Of a DNA stretch of 64,000 nucleotides, positions 21,782 to 31,927 are shown in pieces. Origin of the DNA: Aquincola tertiaricarbonis (lineage in GTDB: Bacteria > Pseudomonadota > Gammaproteobacteria > Burkholderiales > Burkholderiaceae_C); assembly GCF_023573145.1 (NCBI RefSeq), contig NZ_CP097636.1, positions 2,480,001 through 2,544,000 of the forward strand, read 5' to 3'. Positions within the stretch are counted from its first letter, which is position 1, and every line of letters starts with the position of its first letter. The notes beneath the pieces were generated by a model. That model did no database searches and had not been told where the DNA came from. It was given only the letters and a program-made list of their open reading frames with translations. The translations under genes and the position numbers were made by a program.

Positions 21782-22966
21782 ATGTCGCCTCCGCTTGCCG
21801 ACCGCCTCCGGTTCATCGACCCGTTCTACGTGATGGAGTGCGCCAAGGCGGCCGACGAGATCGCGCGCAGCCCCGCCTGCGATACCGCGCTCGGCGGCCG
21901 GCCGATGATCTACCTGAACATCGGCGAGCCCGACTTCACCGCGCCGCCGCCGGTGCTGCAGGCCGCGCAGGCCTGCCTGGGCGCCGGCCGCACCCAGTAC
22001 ACCGCCGCCACCGGCCTGCCCGCGCTGCGTGAGGCCATCAGCCAGTGGTATGCGCAGCGCTTCGGGCTGGACGTGCCGGCGCGGCGCATCGTGGTCACGG
22101 CCGGCGCCTCGGCCGCGCTGCAGCTGGCCACGCTGGCGCTGGTGAACCCGGGCGACGAGGTGCTGCTGCCCGACCCCAGCTACCCCTGCAACCGGCACTT
22201 CGTGGCGGCGGCGGGCGGCCAGGCGGTGCTGCTGCCGGCGGGCGCGGAGTCACGCTTCCAGCTCGATACCGCGGCGGTACAGGCAGCCTGGAACCCGCGC
22301 ACCCGCGGCGTGCTGCTGGCCTCGCCCTCCAACCCCACGGGCACGTCCATCGCGCCCGACGAGATGGGCCGCATCGTGCAGGCCGTGCGCGAGCGCAACG
22401 GCTTTGCCATCGTCGACGAGATCTACCTGGGCCTGAGCTACGACGACCAGTTCGCTGCCAGCGCGCTGCAGTTCGGCGAGGACGTCATCTCCATCAACAG
22501 CTTCAGCAAGTACTTCAGCATGACCGGCTGGCGGCTGGGCTGGATGGTGCTGCCCGAGCGCCTGGTGGCGCCGGTGGAACGGCTGGCGCAGAACCTCTTC
22601 ATCTGCGCCTCCAGCGTGGCGCAGCAGGCGGCGCTGGCCTGCTTCACGCCCGAGGCCATCGCCACCTACGAAGACCGGCGTACCGCCTTCCGCGCGCGGC
22701 GCGACTTCATCGTGCCGGCGCTGCAGCAGCTGGGCTTCGGCGTGCCGGTGGTGCCCGACGGCGCCTTCTACGTGTGGTGCGACGTCAGCGCCCATGCCAG
22801 CAGCAGCTGGGACTTCTGCTTCGACATGATGCACAAGGCCCATGTGGCGTTGACCCCCGGCCGCGACTTCGGCCCCCAAGCGGGCGAGCGCTTCATGCGG
22901 CTGTCGTTTGCCAACAGCCTGCCGCAACTGCAGGAAGCCGTGCGCCGGCTGTCGCAGGCCCTGTGA
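21782..22966 (+). CDS. Pyridoxal-phosphate-dependent class I/II aminotransferase
   Basis: A 394-residue fold-type I aminotransferase of the aspartate-aminotransferase superfamily. The cofactor lysine is Lys243 in SFSKYFSMTGWRLGW; Asn184 (SPSNPTG), Asp212 and Tyr215 (VDEIYLGLSY) hold the ring, and the substrate-carboxylate arginine is in RFMRLSFANS near residue 378. The N-terminus YLNIGEPDFTAPPPVL is typical of the family. The substrate pair is not set by the sequence; such proteins are often annotated as aspartate or alanine aminotransferase or AlaA/YfdZ-like. It is followed 8 bases later by a thioesterase gene, so the two likely form an operon. Confidence 0.92.
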   Translation: MSPPLADRLRFIDPFYVMECAKAADEIARSPACDTALGGRPMIYLNIGEPDFTAPPPVLQAAQACLGAGRTQYTAATGLPALREAISQWYAQRFGLDVPARRIVVTAGASAALQLATLALVNPGDEVLLPDPSYPCNRHFVAAAGGQAVLLPAGAESRFQLDTAAVQAAWNPRTRGVLLASPSNPTGTSIAPDEMGRIVQAVRERNGFAIVDEIYLGLSYDDQFAASALQFGEDVISINSFSKYFSMTGWRLGWMVLPERLVAPVERLAQNLFICASSVAQQAALACFTPEAIATYEDRRTAFRARRDFIVPALQQLGFGVPVVPDGAFYVWCDVSAHASSSWDFCFDMMHKAHVALTPGRDFGPQAGERFMRLSFANSLPQLQEAVRRLSQAL

Positions 22967-22974
22967 GCGGCGCC

Positions 22975-23382
22975 ATGGACAGCCCGGTGCCCACGCCCTT
23001 CGAGATCGAACTGAAGGTGCGTGACTACGAATGCGACATGGACCACGTGGTCAACAACGCGGTCTACCTGAACTACCTGGAGCATGCCCGGCATGAGCTG
23101 CTGGAGACGCGCCAGCTGCGCTTCGGCGAGCTGTCGCGGCGCGGCATCAGCCTGGTGGTCACGCGCGTCGAGGTGGACTACAAGGCTTCGCTGCGCAGCG
23201 GCGACCGCTTCACGGTGCGCACCACGCTGCAGCGCAGCGGGCGCATCCGCTTCGTGTTCCAGCAGCACATCCACCGCAGCGCCGACGGCAAGCTGATGCT
23301 CAGTGCCGTGGTCACCGGCACGGCCCTCAACGCACGCGGCCGGCCGGAGTTTCCGCCGGAGCTGGAACAGGCCTTCGGCTGA
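22975..23382 (+). CDS. Acyl-CoA thioesterase, 4HBT/YbgC-like hotdog fold
   Basis: A 135-residue hotdog-fold thioesterase. The helix-containing signature is DYECDMDHVVNNAVYLNYLEHARHELL (about 17-43), followed by the strands GISLVVTRVEVDYKASLRSGDRFTVRT and FVFQQHIHR. In the FadM/YbgC group this region binds the acyl-CoA, with Asn-Asn in VVNNAVYL as in FadM-type proteins (HVNNARYL). The substrate is unknown. ATG at 22975 is 8 bases after the aminotransferase stop. Although YbgC-type genes often head tol-pal operons, this one is 4.5 kb from tolQ and on a different transcript. Confidence 0.9.
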   Translation: MDSPVPTPFEIELKVRDYECDMDHVVNNAVYLNYLEHARHELLETRQLRFGELSRRGISLVVTRVEVDYKASLRSGDRFTVRTTLQRSGRIRFVFQQHIHRSADGKLMLSAVVTGTALNARGRPEFPPELEQAFG

Positions 23383-23392
23383 AAGAGGCCGT

Positions 23393-23413
23393 GGGCCGGG
23401 CACAGCCCGGCCC
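23393..23413. terminator. Bidirectional hairpin between thioesterase and groEL
   Basis: A perfect 9-base-pair GC-only stem (GGGCCGGGC / GCCCGGCCC) with a 3-base loop lies 10 bases after the thioesterase stop and 8 bases after the groEL stop on the other strand. It can fold identically in both transcripts. There is no clean U-tract on either side, so termination efficiency is uncertain. Confidence 0.65.
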
Positions 23414-23421
23414 TTGAACGC

Positions 23422-25104
<1,683 letters not shown>

Positions 25105-25392
25105 TTATTCGATGATGGCGAGCACGTCGTCCTCGCGGATGACCAGCACTTCCTGGCCATCGAGCTTGACGGTCTGGCCGCTGTACTTGCCGAACAGCAC
25201 GCGCTGGCCGGGCTTGACGGCGGGGGCGATGAAGTCGCCCTTGTCGCTGCGCTTGCCGGGGCCGACGGCCAGCACCTCGCCCTGCTCGGGCTTTTCGCCG
25301 GCCGAGTCGGGAATGACGATGCCGCTGGCGGTCTTCAGTTCGGGGTCGCTTCGCTTGACGATGAGTCGGTCTTGCAGGGGGCGCAGAGCCAT
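25105..25392 (-). CDS. groES: 10 kDa co-chaperonin GroES
   Basis: A 95-residue co-chaperonin that caps the GroEL ring. Family features are [48 protein letters not shown] (with the mobile loop at about 17-33), [40 protein letters not shown] at 25392 gives the standard N-terminus. It heads the groES-groEL operon. The 260-base upstream region, shared with the divergent substrate-binding-protein gene, has an inverted repeat and a tandem repeat but no recognised heat-shock operator. Confidence 0.96.
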   Translation of the reverse strand: MALRPLQDRLIVKRSDPELKTASGIVIPDSAGEKPEQGEVLAVGPGKRSDKGDFIAPAVKPGQRVLFGKYSGQTVKLDGQEVLVIREDDVLAIIE

Positions 25393-25496
25393 GGGGTCGA
25401 TCCTTGCGTCGATGGGTCGGTGGGCAGCGGCCACAGGGGCCGCGGGCTGCGCAGCGTAGGTCCGCCCGCCAGCCCCCACCAAGCGACTTGATCGCA

Positions 25497-25575
25497 GATG
25501 CTTATGCAGTTCGGCGGTGGCAGTTCGGCGGTGCGGCCCTGGCCGCCTGGCCACCCATCGAAACGCATAAGCATC
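25497..25575. repeat. 11-bp perfect inverted repeat around a 57-bp spacer
   Basis: GATGCTTATGC at 25497-25507 is repeated as its exact reverse complement GCATAAGCATC at 25565-25575, between groES and the divergent binding-protein gene. The arms are AT-richer than the surroundings, which makes chance less likely. They could be two half-sites for a regulator or a long-range DNA or RNA stem. Function is unknown. Confidence 0.6.
25507..25534 (+). repeat. Two tandem 14-bp repeats
   Basis: CAGTTCGGCGGTGG at 25507-25520 is followed directly by CAGTTCGGCGGTGC at 25521-25534; 13 of 14 positions match. The pair sits inside the spacer of the longer inverted repeat, in the groES/binding-protein intergenic region. 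It may be a duplicated operator or a slippage product. Confidence 0.6.
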
Positions 25576-25652
25576 CTCGAAGGCCGCATTCGACAGCGCC
25601 GGCCCTGCCGCTCTAGGCTGCGCGGTTTGAATCACCACCGAGGACAGCCAAG

Positions 25653-26633
25653 ATGTCATCCCAGCCTTCCCGGCGTGGCCTGCTGCGCGGCCTGGCAGCC
25701 GGCCTGCTGGCCGCCACCGGCACCACCACCAGCGGCCTCGTCTTCGCGCAAAACCTGCCGGCCGAAGTGCGCATCGGCACGCAGAAGGGCTCGGCGGTGC
25801 TGACGCTCACACGCAAGCAGCAGGTCATCGAGGCCCGGCTCAAGAGTTTGGGCGTGCAGAACGTCAAGTGGGTCGAATTCCAGTTCGGCCCGCCGATGCT
25901 GGAAGCCCTGGGCGCCGGCGCCATCGACCTCGGCTCGGTCGGCGACACGCCGCCCATCTTTGCCCAGGCAGGTGGCTCCAACCTGGTGTACGCGGCTGCC
26001 ACCCCCTCGTCGCAACATGCGGTGCTGGTGCCGGCCGGCTCCCCCATCCGCACGCTGGCCGACCTCAAGGGCAAGCGCGTGGCCTTCGGCAAGGGCTCGA
26101 GCGCCCACAACGTGGCCATCAAGGCGCTGGCGCTGGGCGGCCTCACGTTGAAGGACATCGAGCCCACCTACCTGGCACCGGCTGATGCCACCGCCGCCTT
26201 CAACGGCGGCAAGATCGACGCCTGGGTGGTCTGGGACCCGTACTACGCCATCGCCGAGCAGCACTACAAGGCCCGCGTGCTGGTGGACACCTCCGACACC
26301 CGGCTGGCCAGCGCCTCGTACTACATGGCCAACCGCGACTTCGCGAGCAAGCATCCCGCCGTGCTGTCCGCGGTGCTGGACGAGATCGGCAAGGTCACGC
26401 GCTGGGCCGGCGGCCACCGCGACGAGCTGGCCGGCATCGCGGCCGAAGCCACCGGCATCGACGCCAAGACCTGGTCGGCCGCCTTCGCCCGCGCCGATTT
26501 CTCGTTCGGCCCGGTCACGCCCGCCCATGTGGCGCAGCAGCAGCAGCTGGCAGACAGCTTCCTGGCGCTGGGCATCATCCCGCGCAAGCTGGACGTGGCG
26601 CAGATCGTCTGGCGTGCACCGGACGGCCGCTGA
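25653..26633 (+). CDS. ABC transporter substrate-binding protein, aliphatic sulfonate (SsuA) type
   Basis: A 326-residue periplasmic binding protein of the SsuA/NMT1 family. The N-terminus [18 protein letters not shown] is a twin-arginine-like signal, cleaved near [10 protein letters not shown]. The mature protein has the family core [30 protein letters not shown] (about 88-108), [30 protein letters not shown] and [18 protein letters not shown]. Family members bind alkanesulfonates, taurine or nitrate-like ligands. The permease and ATPase genes are not next to it; instead an arylsulfotransferase-family gene follows after 1 base, so the pair probably handles an organosulfur compound with the transporter encoded elsewhere. 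That link is inferred from the neighbour. Confidence 0.9.
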   Translation: MSSQPSRRGLLRGLAAGLLAATGTTTSGLVFAQNLPAEVRIGTQKGSAVLTLTRKQQVIEARLKSLGVQNVKWVEFQFGPPMLEALGAGAIDLGSVGDTPPIFAQAGGSNLVYAAATPSSQHAVLVPAGSPIRTLADLKGKRVAFGKGSSAHNVAIKALALGGLTLKDIEPTYLAPADATAAFNGGKIDAWVVWDPYYAIAEQHYKARVLVDTSDTRLASASYYMANRDFASKHPAVLSAVLDEIGKVTRWAGGHRDELAGIAAEATGIDAKTWSAAFARADFSFGPVTPAHVAQQQQLADSFLALGIIPRKLDVAQIVWRAPDGR

Positions 26634-26634
26634 C

Positions 26635-27771
26635 ATGGCACGCAGCACGGTCGACCAAGTCACCCAGCGGCGCCGCGGCACCGGCCTCATCGCGCTGGAC
26701 GAGGCGCTGTCCTGGGGCGGCTACACCTTGATCGCGCCGCAGACCGCCGGCGGTCGCGTCTACCTGATCGACATCCGCGGCCAGGTGGTGCACCAGTGGC
26801 AGCTGCCGGTGCGGCCGGGGCGCCATGCGGTGATCCTGGCCAACGGCAACCTGGGCTACAACGGCAACCACGCGGCATCGCCCGAGCTGTATGCGGCCTG
26901 GTCGATGTGGCATGGCGGCGACTTCCGCGAAGTGACGCCAGACGGCCGCACGGTGTGGCAGTTCGAGGACGTCACCCACCACCACGACGCGCAGTGGCTG
27001 CCCAATGGCCACCTGCTGTACGCGGCCTGCGAGCGGCTGCCCGACGCGTTCGCGCGCCGGGTGCCTGGCGGCACGGCCCACGGGCCCGACGTGCCGATGT
27101 ACGGCGACGTGATCCGCGAGGTGGACCGCCAGGGCCGCCCGGTGTGGCAATGGCGTGCCCAGGATCACCTGGCGCCCGAGCAGTTCCCGATACACCCGGG
27201 TTTCGGCCGTTACCACTGGCCGCTGGTCAACGGCCTGGGCGTGCGCGACGACGGCACCGTGCTGATGAGCCTGCGCACCACCGCCGGCATCATCGGCGTG
27301 TCGCGCGCCGATGGGCGCGTGGTGCTGCACATACCGCCTTCGGTGGTGTCGCACCAGCACGCACCGGTGCCGCTGCCCAACGGTCGCATCCTGGCTTTCG
27401 ACAACGGCAACTTCCGGGCGGGCCAGCACGTCAGCTTCTCGCGGGTGGTGGAACTGGACCCCGTCAGCGGCGAGGTGGTCTGGTCGTACAGCGACCCGAT
27501 GGCCAGCTCGTTCTACACGCCCTACATGGGCAGCGCGCAACGCCTGCCCAATGGCAACACGCACATCACCGAATCGGCCACGGGCCGTCTGTTCGAAGTG
27601 ACGCCGCAGGGCGAGGTGGTGTGGGAATACATCCTGCCCTGGTTCGCGCCCTACCCCGACGAAGCGGCGCGCCGCACCGGCGGCGGCGAACTGAACACCG
27701 TGTTCCAGACCTTCCGCTACGGCGCCGACGCGCTGCCGTGGCTGCCTGCCGGGACGGCATCGCACCGGTGA
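26635..27771 (+). CDS. Arylsulfotransferase (ASST) family protein
   Basis: A 378-residue beta-propeller protein of the arylsulfotransferase family. Repeated blades show as VYLIDIRGQVVHQWQLP, FREVTPDGRTVWQFEDVTHHHDAQWLPNGHLLYAA, VIREVDRQGRPVWQWRAQDHLAPE, VVSHQHAPVPLPNGRILAFDNGN and TPQGEVVWEYILPW. The histidines in HHHDAQWLPNG and HQHAPVPLPNG lie where family members bind the sulfuryl group. Classical ASST enzymes are exported, but no signal peptide is visible here, so it may be cytoplasmic and its reaction may differ. ATG at 26635 follows the binding-protein stop by 1 base, making one operon. It could act on a sulfate ester or sulfonate brought in by that system. Confidence 0.82.
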   Translation: MARSTVDQVTQRRRGTGLIALDEALSWGGYTLIAPQTAGGRVYLIDIRGQVVHQWQLPVRPGRHAVILANGNLGYNGNHAASPELYAAWSMWHGGDFREVTPDGRTVWQFEDVTHHHDAQWLPNGHLLYAACERLPDAFARRVPGGTAHGPDVPMYGDVIREVDRQGRPVWQWRAQDHLAPEQFPIHPGFGRYHWPLVNGLGVRDDGTVLMSLRTTAGIIGVSRADGRVVLHIPPSVVSHQHAPVPLPNGRILAFDNGNFRAGQHVSFSRVVELDPVSGEVVWSYSDPMASSFYTPYMGSAQRLPNGNTHITESATGRLFEVTPQGEVVWEYILPWFAPYPDEAARRTGGGELNTVFQTFRYGADALPWLPAGTASHR

Positions 27772-27962
27772 CGGCAACGTCGTCGCCCTGACCTGGGCGA
27801 CAATGGCCGGTGAATGGCGCGCGACCATGCGAGGGGCCCGCCGCGCGGGCCGGTGGTTTGCTGATGGCAAGCCATGCATCGCCTGTGTGAAGCCTGGAAC
27901 CTTCCGGCCGCGCCGTATTCCGATTTCCTTCTCGACGCGATGCCCGACATCGCCTTGCATCC

Positions 27963-28643
27963 ATGAACCAGGACATGTCCATCATCTCGCTCGTGCTTCA
28001 GGCGAGCTTTGTCGTGCAGATCGTGATGGCCGGCTTGCTGACCGTTTCGCTGATCAGCTGGACGGTGATCTTCGGCAAACTGGTCGGCCTGAAGCGCGTG
28101 CGCGGCCTCAATGAAGGCTTCGAGCGCGAATTCTGGTCGGGCCGCAGCCTGACCGAGCTGCAGCAGGCGGCCACCTCGTCCAAGACCACGGCGCCGATGG
28201 AGCGCATCTTCGCCAGCGGCATGCGCGAGTTCCTGAAGCTGCGCGAAAAGCGCCTGGATGGCGGCGCCCAGCTGGACGGCGCCCGCCGCGCGATGCGCGC
28301 CAGCTTCCAGCGCGAGCTGGACGTGATCGAGAGCAACCTGAGCTTCCTGGGTTCGGTGGCCTCGGTCAGCCCCTACGTGGGCCTGTTCGGCACCGTGTGG
28401 GGGATCATGCATGCCTTCGTCGGCCTGGCCAACCTGCAGCAGGTGTCGCTGGCCACGGTGGCCCCCGGCATCGCCGAGGCGCTGGTGGCCACGGCCATCG
28501 GCCTCTTCGCCGCCATCCCGGCGGTGATCGCCTACAACCGCTTCGCCCGCGACATCGACCGCATCGCGATCCAGTTGGAGACTTTCATCGAGGAGTTCTC
28601 CAACATCCTGCAGCGCAACGCCACCCAGCCGGCCGCGCGCTGA
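27963..28643 (+). CDS. tolQ: Tol-Pal system proton channel subunit TolQ
   Basis: A 226-residue inner-membrane protein of the TolQ/ExbB/MotA family; with TolR it uses the proton gradient to drive TolA during outer-membrane constriction at division. Membrane segments are at about 15-35, 130-155 (SVASVSPYVGLFGTVWGIMHAF) and 168-190 (EALVATAIGLFAAIPAVIAYNRF). The GLFGTVWGIM and ATAIGLFAAIPAV motifs are diagnostic. ATG at 27963 gives the usual MNQDMSIISLVL start. The 190 bases upstream contain no gene and no recognised motif. tolR follows after 13 bases. Confidence 0.95.
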   Translation: MNQDMSIISLVLQASFVVQIVMAGLLTVSLISWTVIFGKLVGLKRVRGLNEGFEREFWSGRSLTELQQAATSSKTTAPMERIFASGMREFLKLREKRLDGGAQLDGARRAMRASFQRELDVIESNLSFLGSVASVSPYVGLFGTVWGIMHAFVGLANLQQVSLATVAPGIAEALVATAIGLFAAIPAVIAYNRFARDIDRIAIQLETFIEEFSNILQRNATQPAAR

Positions 28644-28656
28644 AGAGGCCCGCACC

Positions 28657-29082
<426 letters not shown>

Positions 29083-29088
29083 TCGCGG

Positions 29089-30093
29089 ATGGCCGACGAA
29101 CAAGCCGTCGATGTGCTGCGCCCGCAACAGCCGGGTGGCATGCGGGCCGGCGCCGCGGCCGCGGTGCTGGCGCACCTGGCCCTGATCGCCGCCATCACCC
29201 TGGCCACCAACTGGCGGGTGAGCACGCCCGAAGGCGTGACCGCCGAGCTGTGGGCCGCCAGCCCGCAGGAAGCGGCGCCACGCGGCGAACCACCGCCCCC
29301 CCCACCTCCTGCGCCTTCCCCTGCACCGCCCCCCGCGCCCGCCCCGGCGCCAGAACCGCCGCCGCCCGCGCCTGCCCCCCGGCCCGAGCCCAAGCCGGTG
29401 CCTGCGCCGCCGCCCAGGCCTTCGCCGGCTGAACGCGATGCGCAGATCGCGGTGGAAAAGGCCAAGAAGGAAAAGGAACAGAAAGAGCGCGAGGACCGTG
29501 AACGCGAGGCCGAGCGCCAGCGCGCGGCCGACAAGCGCGAGCGCGAAGCCAAGCTGAAGGCCGAGCAGGAAAAGAAGGAACGCGCCGAGCAGCAGGCCGC
29601 CGCCCGCGAGAAGGCCGAGAAGGAAAAGGCCGAGCGCGAGAAGAAGGAGCGTGCCGAGCAGCAGGCCCAGGCCGCCAAGGAGAAGGCAGAAAAGGACAAG
29701 GCCGAGAAGGCCGCCGAGGCCAAGCGCGAACAGCTGCGCAAGGAACAGCTGGCCCGCATGATGGGCCAGGCCGGCGCCACCGGCGCGCCCGATGCCCGCG
29801 GCACCGCGCAACGCGACGCCGGTCCGTCGGCCAGCTACGCCGGCCGCATCGTGGCCCGCGTGCGGCCCAACATCGTGCTCACCGACGACGTGCCGGGCAA
29901 CCCGGTGGCCGAAGTCGAAGTGCGCGCCGCGCCCGACGGCACCATCCTGGGCCGCCGCCTGGTCAAGGGCAGCGGCGTCAAGGCCTGGGACGACGCGGTG
30001 CTGCGCGCCATCGACCGCACCGACGGCCTGCCCAAGGACGTGGACGGCCGGGTGCCAGGGTCGATGGTGATCGTGTTCCGGCGGGGGGATTGA
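29089..30093 (+). CDS. tolA: Cell envelope protein TolA
   Basis: A 334-residue protein that links the inner-membrane TolQR motor to the outer membrane. In order: a membrane helix (about 20-42 GAAAAVLAHLALIAAITLAT), a long proline-rich stretch (about 66-115), a charged Lys/Glu/Ala helical region (about 116-225), and a C-terminal TonB/TolA domain (about 245-334: YAGRIVARVRPNIVLTDDVPGNP, then VEVRAAPDGTILGRRLVKGSG and GLPKDVDGRVPGSMVIVFRRGD). tolB and pal normally follow; here the next gene, 3 bases downstream, encodes an ATPase unrelated to the Tol system. The proline-rich segment between helix and coiled region is longer than in E. coli. Confidence 0.93.
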   Translation: MADEQAVDVLRPQQPGGMRAGAAAAVLAHLALIAAITLATNWRVSTPEGVTAELWAASPQEAAPRGEPPPPPPPAPSPAPPPAPAPAPEPPPPAPAPRPEPKPVPAPPPRPSPAERDAQIAVEKAKKEKEQKEREDREREAERQRAADKREREAKLKAEQEKKERAEQQAAAREKAEKEKAEREKKERAEQQAQAAKEKAEKDKAEKAAEAKREQLRKEQLARMMGQAGATGAPDARGTAQRDAGPSASYAGRIVARVRPNIVLTDDVPGNPVAEVEVRAAPDGTILGRRLVKGSGVKAWDDAVLRAIDRTDGLPKDVDGRVPGSMVIVFRRGD

Positions 30094-30096
30094 GGC

Positions 30097-31296
30097 ATGC
30101 AGATCGAGCAGATCCGGCTGAAGAACTTCAGGGCCTTCCGGGATGTGCAGATGAAGGACATCCCGCGGTTCTGCGTGCTGGTCGGTGCCAATGGCACCGG
30201 CAAGAGCACGCTGTTCGCCGTGTTTGCATTTCTGCGCGATGCAATGGCCGGCAACGTGACCACCGCACTGGCACGCCTGGGAGGCAGCCGGGGCTTCCAG
30301 GAAGTGCGCAGCCGGGGCTCCAGCGGGCCCATCGAGATCGAGCTGAAGATCCGCACCACGCTGGCCGACGGCCACGCACGCCGCATCACCTACGAGCTGC
30401 ATGTGGATGAGCGCGACGGCCGACCGGTGGTGGCGCGCGAGGTGCTGCGCTACAACCGGGGCAACCGCGGCGGCCGGCCCTGGAAGTTCCTGGACTTTGC
30501 CTACGGCACTGGCGCCGCCGTTACCAATGAGCTGGAAGGCGTGGCCGACGAGAGCCAGTTGACGCGGGAAACCCAGACCTTGAAGAGCCCGGACATCCTC
30601 GCCATCAAGGGGTTGGCGCAGTTCGAGCGCTTTCCGGCGGTGGTGGCCCTGGGCAACCTGATCGAGAACTGGCACCTGTCCGACTTTCACATCAGCCGCG
30701 CCCGGCCCGAAGCCGAGGCCGGCTTTGCCGACCACCTGAGCCGCGAAGGCGAAAACCTGTCGCTGGTGGTCGAGTACCTGCACCGGCAGCACCCCCAGCT
30801 GTTCAACGACATCCTCGACCGCCTGAAGCACCGGGTGCCCGGCATCAGCCACGTGGAAGCGAAGACCACCGAAGAAGGCCGCGTGCTGCTGAAGTTCTCC
30901 GACGGCGCTTTCGAGGACCCCTTCCTGGCCCGCTTCGTGTCGGACGGCACGATCAAGATGCTGGCCTACCTGGTGCTGCTGTACGACCCCCAGCCGCACC
31001 CCCTGCTGTGCGTGGAAGAACCCGAGAACCAGCTCTATCCCACCTTGCTCTGGGACCTGGCGGAGGAGTTCCGGTCCTACGCCGACCGGGGCGGCCAGGT
31101 CTTCGTCTCCACCCACTCTCCCGACTTCCTGAACGCCGTCAAGCTGGACGAAGTCTTCTGGCTTGGCAAGGTGGAAGGCTATACCCAGGTGCACCGCGCC
31201 GCCGACGACGCACAGTTGGCGGCCTACATGGCCCAGGGCGACCGCATGGGCTACTTGTGGAAGGAAGGCCTGTTCCGCGGCGCTGATCCGCGATGA
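30097..31296 (+). CDS. AAA15/OLD-like ATPase, candidate defence protein
   Basis: A 399-residue ABC-type ATPase of the OLD/RecF-like AAA_15/AAA_21 group. Walker A GANGTGKST is at 30-38 after the typical start IEQIRLKNFRAFRDVQM; the ABC signature is SDGTIKMLAYL (282-292); Walker B is LLCVEEPENQLYP (303-315) with the catalytic glutamate; the switch histidine is in STHSPDFL (338-345). About 240 residues between Walker A and signature form a helical insert without recognised domain. There is no nuclease domain in cis; the following gene, overlapping by 4 bases, encodes a TOPRIM-like protein. ATPase-plus-TOPRIM pairs of this kind include abortive-infection systems such as PARIS and other OLD-class modules. 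Role in defence is inference. It starts 3 bases after tolA. Confidence 0.88.
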   Translation: MQIEQIRLKNFRAFRDVQMKDIPRFCVLVGANGTGKSTLFAVFAFLRDAMAGNVTTALARLGGSRGFQEVRSRGSSGPIEIELKIRTTLADGHARRITYELHVDERDGRPVVAREVLRYNRGNRGGRPWKFLDFAYGTGAAVTNELEGVADESQLTRETQTLKSPDILAIKGLAQFERFPAVVALGNLIENWHLSDFHISRARPEAEAGFADHLSREGENLSLVVEYLHRQHPQLFNDILDRLKHRVPGISHVEAKTTEEGRVLLKFSDGAFEDPFLARFVSDGTIKMLAYLVLLYDPQPHPLLCVEEPENQLYPTLLWDLAEEFRSYADRGGQVFVSTHSPDFLNAVKLDEVFWLGKVEGYTQVHRAADDAQLAAYMAQGDRMGYLWKEGLFRGADPR

Positions 31297-31847
31297 GGCA
31301 CCTGGTCTTCCTGCTCGAAGGGCCATCCGAACGCGACGCCCTGGCCGTGTGGCTGCCCCGATGGCTTCCCGACGACGTGCAGCCGCACTTCCTCGTCTTC
31401 GAGGGCAAGCAGGACATGGAAAAGCGCATGGCCCTGAAGATGCGCTACTGGCAGCTGCCCAACTCACGCTTCCTGGTGCTGCGCGACAAGGACAGCGGCG
31501 ACTGCCATGCTGTCAAAGCCGCACTGCGCGCCCGGTGTGACGAGGCAGGCCGGGCCGATGCCGTGGTGCGCATTGCCTGCCATGAGCTGGAGAGCTTCTT
31601 TCTGGGCGATTGGCCGGCGGTGGCACAGGCATTTGAGCAGCCCCGCCTGGCCGCACTGGCACGAAGCGCCAAGTACCGCGACCCTGATCGCATCGCCGCG
31701 CCCGAAGCGGAGCTGCGCCGCCACCTGCCGGGCTACCAGAAGCGGGACGGCGCGCGCCGCATTGCGCCGCACATGCACCTGGATCAAAACGCGTCCTGCA
31801 GCTTCAGACACCTGCGCGATGCGATCTTGGGTCTGGCGCAAGGGTGA
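31293..31847 (+). CDS. DUF4276-like protein with TOPRIM-type residues, candidate effector
   Basis: A 184-residue soluble protein resembling the DUF4276 family. TOPRIM-type acidic residues can be placed: Glu9 in LLEGPSERDAL, Asp65 and Asp67 in LVLRDKDSGD, and a downstream HELESFFLGD (97-106) like the E-x-(E/W)-(L/F) element of DUF4435/AriB-type proteins. TOPRIM folds in OLD-family nucleases use such a Glu and DxD to bind metal and cut nucleic acid, so a nuclease or RNase effector controlled by the preceding ATPase is plausible. ATG overlaps the ATPase stop (ATGA). The gene ends 80 bases before a convergent DoxX gene. Family assignment is by eye and the catalytic role is inferred. Confidence 0.78.
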   Translation: MRHLVFLLEGPSERDALAVWLPRWLPDDVQPHFLVFEGKQDMEKRMALKMRYWQLPNSRFLVLRDKDSGDCHAVKAALRARCDEAGRADAVVRIACHELESFFLGDWPAVAQAFEQPRLAALARSAKYRDPDRIAAPEAELRRHLPGYQKRDGARRIAPHMHLDQNASCSFRHLRDAILGLAQG

Positions 31848-31876
31848 GCTGACCCCCAAGCCCGCTTCGCTCGCGC

Positions 31877-31905
31877 CCCCCAGGGGTGACCCCAGTCCCT
31901 GGGGG
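31877..31905. terminator. GC-rich hairpin between convergent genes
   Basis: CCCCCAGGG (31877-31885) pairs perfectly with CCCTGGGGG (31897-31905) across an 11-base loop, in the 80-base gap between the DUF4276 gene and the convergent DoxX gene. It may stop both transcripts, but has no U-tract. The neighbouring text GCTTCGCTCGCG looks like part of a dispersed intergenic repeat; that cannot be checked in one window. Confidence 0.5.
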
Positions 31906-31927
31906 CGGCCCGGCGGGACGGGGCGCT

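Noticed and set aside
22975..23382. Thioesterase as the ybgC member of the tol-pal operon
   Set aside because: It is 4.5 kb from tolQ, coupled to an aminotransferase gene, and convergent with groEL.
25393..25500. CIRCE or heat-shock promoter upstream of groES
   Set aside because: No TTAGCACTC-N9-GAGTGCTAA and no convincing sigma-32 boxes were found.
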